Shown: positions 57,498 to 64,000 of the stretch, in pieces
How the letters are laid out: each line of letters opens with the position of its first letter
Position numbering within the stretch: the stretch's first letter is position 1
DNA from: Chrysemys picta bellii
Lineage: Eukaryota > Chordata > Testudines > Emydidae
DNA length: 64,000 nucleotides
Direction of reading: 5' to 3'
Assembly: GCF_011386835.1 (NCBI RefSeq)
Contig: NC_088791.1
Coordinates: 125,526,943 to 125,590,942, forward strand
Translations under genes and position numbers: made by a program
Notes under the pieces: generated by a model
Told to the model about the DNA's origin: nothing
Databases searched by the model: none
The model's input: the letters and a program-made list of their open reading frames with translations, nothing else

Positions 57498-58410
57498 ACT
57501 TCATATCTGAGATGGCAGGAGACCTATGCAAAAAGAAGTAACAACCACTGTGGATCTACATTCTCAGTATAGAGTTAACAATTAAATATTTTTGTGGGGT
57601 TTAGATAATTGTTTCCTGTCTCCTTCTGAGATTCAGAGTTTGCAGCACCCATTAGCCTCCTCTACAGTAGGCTATTTTTCTTGAAAACTACCCACTATTG
57701 TTAATAATGGTGCAGCTCCAATGATGGTAGCAATGGTGGGAGCATGAGTCTATTCAAGGCACCAGTGGTCACTGGAATATTAATCACCATATCATGTTGT
57801 CCTGCTCTGAGCAGGTTTAGCTGACATGGTATGTAAGAACACTAGGGGCTACCTAGATCCATTTATATGTACACCAGTGCTCCTACCATTGTTACCAGCA
57901 GCACAACTGCACCTCACATTGGTAAGAAACTGGAGAATTTTTTCCTCTTTGAGTGACAGCCTAGACTCTTGCTCCAAATCAAGGATTCAATATGCTTAGG
58001 AAAATTAAAGCACAGCACCCTGCAGCTGACTGAAGGAACGGTGTGTCTGAGAACTTGAACAGTGCTAGAGTCCTAGGTACACAGCTGAGTTAAGCTGCAT
58101 TTTCTTTTTGCCAGGAGCCCTGTTCGAGTATGTGTATATTGGTAAATAAGTTAGTATGGCTACTGTAACAAAGCTATATCATATGTCTCCCAATATGGAA
58201 ATCAATGGAGTCTAAACTTTCCCAGTAGCTCAGAAACTGTGAAACATTAAAGCAACACTTCTTGAATACATCATTTTTTTTAAACACACATTTCCTTATC
58301 AATATTACTAAGAAAAATCTGAACATATAAAATCTAATTTTCTTTCATTTAGTATCATTTAATTTATACAATATTATTGGTTTGGATATTGAAAATAATG
58401 TGTTTTCAGG
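57498..58410. other. No recognisable gene or element
   Basis: Nothing identified on either strand. Confidence 0.4.
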
Positions 58411-58414
58411 CATA

Positions 58415-59345
58415 ATACAATGCTGCAGAATTTAAGTTGCAAAGAATGTAGGTGTCATTGTGCAGGGCAACTGCATCAGCGTTCCCCGCTTGCGGTTCAC
58501 CAAGGGCACCCACTTAAACATTCCCGGCTTCAAGTTGTCACTTCTCTTGAGCCGAGAGCCATGTCTGTCTCCCTACTGACTGGGAGTTTTCAAGTCTGCA
58601 CATTTCCCTGCCTTATACTGTGATATTCCTAATAAGCCAGACTGCCTTAACAGGCAGCACTTGTACTTTGCTTTCTCTCCAGAAGCTATGAATAGCATAA
58701 TGGCCTGCAGATACAAGTTACCACAAAGCACTTTCTAAGCGAGCACATTTATTCTTAAGGTAAAATCATTACAGAAAAAAACATATTGAAGACAATAAAA
58801 GAACCTACATGACAGGTCAACCCAACTCCAACCTCAGGTTCTGGTAGGTGTTAGTCCTTCATTATTAACTTGTAACCATGGGGGAAATCAACTGTAGGTT
58901 TTGGTCTCATATTCAGAACCAGGACCACCATAAATAGTTCAGTCTTTTCTTGATATAACTTGGGCTTTTGATCTTGGCCTACCAAAAGTGATCAGCAGAC
59001 AATAGCACACTCTTCAGAGCACGGCTTCAAAAGGCTGGGATTTTGCCTTACTAGAGGTGGGGAATTTGCATTCATCTCCCCCCGAGAGATTCCCCAGGAA
59101 AACCACTTAACACTTTTTGTTCTAAAATTCTGTTGTTGTTTGGCACATTGTTCACTATAGACCTTTGAACCCCAACTCTCACATCTGTCAGATCTGCCCA
59201 CTCGAGAGGTTATATACAATCCCAGCCCACAAAAATACATAAACCATTCATTTAATAATATGGTCCCTTTCATTCAATAAGGTCTCCCAATGATATTGCA
59301 GGAAATTGCCATATCTGTTACCGTAGGATTCCTTTTGCTGGTATA
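58415..59345 (-). repeat. Interspersed repeat, possibly an LTR
   Basis: The block with GGGCACCCACTTAAACATTCC, GCCTTAACAGGCAGCAC and GGTCTCCCAATGATATTGC looks to me like a sequence repeated in turtles, perhaps an LTR in minus orientation. There is no terminal structure or coding region to prove it. Confidence 0.3.
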
Positions 59346-59619
59346 TTTTTGTCATTTGTTTTCATTTTAGACTTTCAGTGGATTTTACAAAAATCATGGA
59401 AATATTTTCATTTGTTTTAGGTTTTGTAAAAGCTACAAAACCCTAACTAGGGACCTAATTTGATATCAGGTATGAAATTTTGGCCCAATTGAAGTCAATG
59501 AGAGTTTTGACTAATGAAGAGAACCTCAAATATTTTGGATGCTACCATAAATGACATAATATAAAATAAATAATAGGAGCAAAAAAAATAATAATAATGG
59601 AGCAAATAATCAAACAATT

Positions 59620-59855
59620 CGTAAGCATGGTCCAGTGGATAGAGAACTGGACTGGGACTTATCAGACCTGAGATCTGTTTATGACTCTGCTGTATTACTC
59701 AGTCTGGGCAAGTCACTTCTCTGTTTCTTCTCCCACCTTTTGTGTGCCTTCTTTAGACTGAGCTCTTCAGGGCTGAGATTGTCTCTTGCCATGTGTTTGT
59801 CCAATGCCCAGCACACTGGATTAGGGCACTCTAGGCGCTACCATAAATAATAATG
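59620..59855 (+). repeat. MIR/CORE-like SINE
   Basis: The tRNA-like head GGTCCAGTGGATAGAGAAC is followed by GGGCAAGTCACTTCTCTG and TAGACTGAGCTCTTCAGGG, ending near GCGCTACCATAAATAATAA. It is one of the better-preserved MIR-like copies here. Confidence 0.6.
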
Positions 59856-61815
59856 AATTTTCCTACATGGCTTTTGTCATGATGGCCTTTGTCATATAAG
59901 CCCTCTCCCTGCATCTAAAGGCAATGTTTTAACAATATGTTTTATGGAACTTTATCAGAAATTAACTCTGTAAATTTTGTTTGTTAATTCATGTCATTAT
60001 GGTTCAGCCAAGCAGCTTCCCATCAAACACTGCACCCGCTGAACACACAGCACTGCAACTGACAGATGGTGGCTGCTCAAGCACTTGGGAATTGTAACTG
60101 GTGTTAATTCCCAACAGAAACACGTCCACATTTCATTTTTGCACCCATAAAAGTTGAATGATTGATTGTGTCAGATTCTTGCAATGCTATTCACAGCTTT
60201 AGTCCCATTGTAATTTCTTCTTACAACGGATTGCTTTTTCTCAAGCTTGCTTATTTCTGCAAAATGCCCCTGTTGCCAATGACTAACTACGGTGAGTGGA
60301 TAGAACTGCACTTGCAGGGCCTTCTGCTAGTGCATTGCTGAATCTCACACCTCTGACAGGAGTAATCTTGGGGAGTGCTTTAGGATATGTGACAGAGGCA
60401 TAGAAGAGGCACTCAGAGTCAATGCATTTAAGCTGTGCACCATTTCCAATTAACCTAACTGAATTCTTTAAAGGGTTCTAGATTAAGGATGGATACATAT
60501 AAACAGGGGCAGCTGAACCTTTCATTCCATTGACAATTGATTTTTCCATTAAGGTGATATCTTGACATGGCTTTCAAGGACTAGTAAAAGAGAACACTTT
60601 AGAAAATGTAAAGGGAGGATTGCATTTCTAGCATATATATAAATAACAGTAAGTCAGTCTGCCCCATATAGACTGTAGACAGTCTGTATCTTAAAGGGGA
60701 GACTTAGGAGAATATTAATTTTACCTTCATTCTAATGCTATGTATAATATAACCAGAGCAATGATATGCTTCCAGATACTATTTCACTGGGTCAAGCAAA
60801 TGAGCTAGTGTAAGAGAGCAGTCGCTGGGAATGATCCTCCTTTTACTCAAGCTGGTGTAAATCAGGAGTAACTGACATTGGCAAAATACTATTCAATGAT
60901 GTGGAATTACTCCTGATTTATATCTCTGTAATCAAGAGGATAATAGGGCACCAATAGTGGCAGTAGGGCCAGATCCCTTACTGTTCTAGGAGTGGGTTTA
61001 GCCAGGGCATTTTTCTACGGTAGTGATCCTGCTGCCAGAACAGCCTGTTTGGATTGTTAGCAGTTGGGTGTGAGTTAGCCCTGAGGCTGATTTAATTTAT
61101 ATCAAGTATCACTACAGTCCTTGGACAGAATTTCAAGAGGGAAAAAAAGTGTTTTACAGCCAACTTTGCAACCCCCCTACCTCTCCAGTTCTGTGCTGAG
61201 AATAGCTTCATTCAACCTTTTCAGATAGAGCTGGAGAGGGGTGCGGAACACAAGACATTATGGGAGATTGAAGAGAAGGCAGCAACCCCAAAGGCAGCCA
61301 AAAGTCTATTCAGGAAAACAGCTGTGCGGTGTCAGTCAGAAAAACCCCAAGGGTAGTAGAGGCAGGAGATTTTCAGTTGCTGAGGGTGCAGATATCATGG
61401 GATAATGAAATGTTTATTTCTAGTTATGTTGGCTAGTTGCTTATACAAGTGATCTTAGAACAAACAAGAAAACACTTAAGTAAAATGCCACTTCAGAAAG
61501 ATGACAAAACAATAGCATGCTAAGCTAGAAATACCAATTAACTGAGATGAAAAGAGTATGTCATAAGGAGGAAAAGTTAATTTGGGCTGTTGTATTGCTG
61601 AAAGTAATTGTTTAACAATTACTGATTTTCAGTTGAAAAACCTCCTAGCATTGTTTGTCTTATCTAGTCTTTCTTTTTGCAAACAAAACAAAAGAAATAT
61701 ATAAACTAGACAAACACTTGGATCAAAGTTTGGCCCAAAGCTTCTCCAAAGTTGTAGGAGTTTAGGGAGCCAGAGATAGGTTTGGGGCCTGTTACTAATT
61801 TAAATCACTATATGT
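59856..61815. other. AT-rich DNA with an ancient repeat trace
   Basis: At 60838-60950 there is the old repeat in both senses (GGTGTAAATCAGGAGTAAC and TTACTCCTGATTTATATC). No gene. Confidence 0.4.
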
Positions 61816-61819
61816 GAGA

Positions 61820-62370
61820 TTTAGAATCTTAGAAACGTTGGGGTGGAAGGGACCTTTAGTCCATCCCCCTATGCTGAGGCAGAATTAAGTATACTCATAT
61901 CATCTCTGACAGGTGTTTGTGCAATCTCTGTCATAGGAGATTTTAAATAACAGGTTGGACAATCTCCCTAAATGACCTGTTCTATTACTTAACTGTCGTC
62001 ATTGTTAGAAAGTTTTTCCTATTATCAACCTAAATCACCCTTGCTACAAACTAACCCGATTACTTCTTGTTCTACCCTCAGTGGATATGGAGAACCCATG
62101 ATCACCCTCCTCTTTATAACAACCTTTTAGATATCGGAAGAGTCTTATGTCCCCCCTCAGCCTTCTTTTCTCTAGATTAAATATGCTCAAATCTTTTCTC
62201 ATAGTCCTGTTTTCTAAACCTCTTATTTTTGTCATTCCCCACTGGATTCTCCAATTTTTTCACAACTTCTTAAAGTGTGGTACACAAAACTGGACACAGC
62301 ACTTTAGGTGAGGCCTCACCAGAGCAGAACAATGACTTCTCATTTGTTTTATGTTGTTTGTAGACTTGGT
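61820..62370 (-). mobile_element. CR1 3' end fragment, minus orientation
   Basis: The plus strand reads TTAGAATCTTAGAAACG then the CR1 3' UTR. A minus-strand remnant (62044-62235) includes LEKRRLRGD, the conserved C-terminal replicase motif. It is 5'-truncated near 62370. Confidence 0.72.
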
Positions 62371-62750
62371 CAAAAAAACCCACAACTGATAAAGTGTAAT
62401 AAAAATATACTATAGTCTCATTTTCAATGGAAATTTACCCTTTCCAACCAATTGTAACTAGGCCCAATAGGCTGAAAATCTGTTCACTTGTAATTATGAT
62501 GTATATTTTGTAATCCAGACAGATCAGATTGGGAGTGTTGGAAACTCTGGAAGCAAGGAAGAAAACCACTTTTTAAATCAGCCATCTAGAAAATGACCCT
62601 CAACATATTTTATGAACGTAGTGTTATATTGTAAAGAACTACTGCATTTCTCCCCCCTTTAGAATTGTATGCATTGCCCCTCATACTTTAAAATGTTAAC
62701 GTTTATTTATTTCAGTTCTAATGTCAACTACGTGCAAACATTTGGACTTT
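62371..62750. other. No recognisable gene or element
   Basis: Nothing identified on either strand. Confidence 0.4.
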
Positions 62751-62754
62751 AGAG

Positions 62755-62985
62755 GAGAGATGGCCTAATGATTTGAACCCAGGATTTGAACCCAGTTCTA
62801 ATCACAGCTATAACTCAGGCTATCACCATGGCTTTGGGCAAATCACTTAAGAAAACAGCAGCAAGGAGAAGTTATCTTTAAACTGAGGATAATACCTGTC
62901 TCTAAGGGATGCTGTGAAGATTAGTTAAGAGTTTGTAGCATACTTTGAAGATAAGCTTCTATATAAAGTGTGGGTGATTATTTTA
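62755..62985 (+). repeat. MIR/CORE-like SINE
   Basis: The tRNA-like head with GATTTGAACCCAG is followed by TTTGGGCAAATCACTTAAG, AAACTGAGGATAATACCTG and GGATGCTGTGAAGATTA. This is the standard MIR order. Confidence 0.58.
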
Positions 62986-62989
62986 AAAG

Positions 62990-63640
62990 CATGCAGGTGG
63001 GGGCTTATTTATGACATAGTTGATTTAAAACATATATAATGGATGGCAATGCTTGATCAAGGATGGTTTTTAATCTCCTCTAGTTTCAGTTAGAGATCAC
63101 ACAGTTTTCTGACAGTGTTTGCTTTTGCAATACTGAAGTCTCTAAGCAGAGGGGGGGGGAACCTAGAAAAGGATACGCAGAAACACTAAGACACCATCAC
63201 AGACAATATTCTGCTTTATCATTTATTTGCCTTTTATAGAACTCTCTGAGCCAAATTCACTAAAGGAACAGTTTAAATTCTTCAGATTTAGATATTCCTG
63301 GTGATTATTGAATACATTACCTTCCTTACACAGCTCGTCTCTTTCCTCCTAGCTAGAATCATTATTATTGTTATTTAAGTGCTGATGACATACTTTAGTG
63401 TTACACAAACCACACTGCCCCAAGCAGCTGGAATCTAAATAGCCAGACAACACAAATCATGTACAAAATGCAACAAGACACCTGCCCAATCAGGAAACCA
63501 AAACAGAGCGGTAAAATGACCTTGTCTCAACACCACAGTGGGAATCCATGTCCGTGTCAGATTTAAACGTAAGGCAGTGCAAAAGGTCTCATAGTGAAAT
63601 TACAAATATTTTAAATATGTGCTTGTAGTGGGGTTATCAG
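62990..63640. other. Old repeat trace, no gene
   Basis: At 63358-63570 there is a diverged SINE-like stretch (ATTATTATTGTTATTTAAG, CAAGACACCTGCCC). No coding region. Confidence 0.35.
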
Positions 63641-64000
63641 TTCAGTCAGCATCCCTAGTGGTTACGGCCTCCTGCCCCACTCTCTCTTTTCATCCCATGT
63701 GTTCAGGACCACTGAACAGGATTCAGATGGGTCAGCTTCATTGTCAGTAAACCCCTGATCTGCCCATTCCAGAGCTAGGCATAGGGGAATCTGGAATGGA
63801 TAGGGGGACCTAGGCCCTCCTACTTCACCATGTCCCAGCCCAGGGCCCTGGAAAAGTGTGACAGCTCAGGCTGGCCTATGTTTGGCTCATCTCTTGTTCA
63901 CCTTCCCCTGGGCCACTTCCTACCCCACCCAATGCCTTGGTTTGGGGCAGGGCTGCTGTTCGATTTGCTACAAACCCCAGAGTCTCGGGCTGATACAGGC
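63640..64000. repeat. Possible interspersed repeat truncated by the window end
   Basis: GC-rich text such as GGCCCTGGAAAAGTGTGAC, GCTACAAACCCCAGAGTC resembles a repeat I recall from turtle genomes. Its structure cannot be judged because it runs off the window. Confidence 0.25.

Overview
This window looks like intergenic or intronic DNA from a non-avian reptile, most likely a turtle. The evidence is the repeat content: CR1 LINEs whose 3' ends carry TTCTTATGTT-type tails, a tRNA-derived SINE with intact A and B boxes of the kind abundant in turtles, Penelope-like terminal repeats, many short hAT-type elements with 8-bp target duplications, and ERV-type solo LTRs. I recognise no host protein exon, no tRNA or rRNA gene and no CRISPR array. 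Almost every long open frame lies inside a mobile element or is a shadow of one.

Layout. At 0-0.7 kb there is a C-rich block. At 4.25-8.97 kb lies a nearly complete plus-strand CR1 LINE with 7-bp flanking repeats, decayed ORF1 and ORF2, and a Penelope-like terminal piece inserted in its reverse transcriptase. At 11.1-12.05 kb there is a probable minus-strand LTR. At 13.3 kb there is a short TIR element. At 14.6-16.96 kb two LTRs stand side by side, the second flanked by 65-bp direct repeats. At 23.4-24.2 kb are a CpG-rich palindromic MITE and the tRNA SINE. At 27.4-29.96 kb is the most unusual element: about 2.5 kb with imperfect inverted ends, one decayed minus-strand gene of an unfamiliar transposase-like family, and a cluster of four ATTGCATCAT/ATGATGCAAT boxes upstream of it. 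At 30.4-31.07 kb is a promoter-to-poly(A) unit of unknown origin. At 32.7 kb is a perfect 61-bp hairpin. At 34.65-35.13 kb a Penelope terminal repeat forms a 211-bp foldback and carries hammerhead-like motifs. Between 36 and 49 kb several non-autonomous hAT elements occur, five with good target duplications. At 50.3-54.4 kb is a three-level nest: a minus-strand CR1 split by a head-to-tail-inverted hAT remnant, itself split by a 449-bp MITE. At 55.8-57.5 kb an old SINE is interrupted by a short element and abuts a solo LTR. The rest is ancient SINE, CR1 and LTR debris in AT-rich DNA.

Nothing here forms an operon or pathway. The value of the window lies in its record of nested and rearranged mobile DNA and in the unassigned transposon at 27.4-29.96 kb. 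Family names for repeats rest on recognition of motifs and on memory of reptile repeats, not on a database search.
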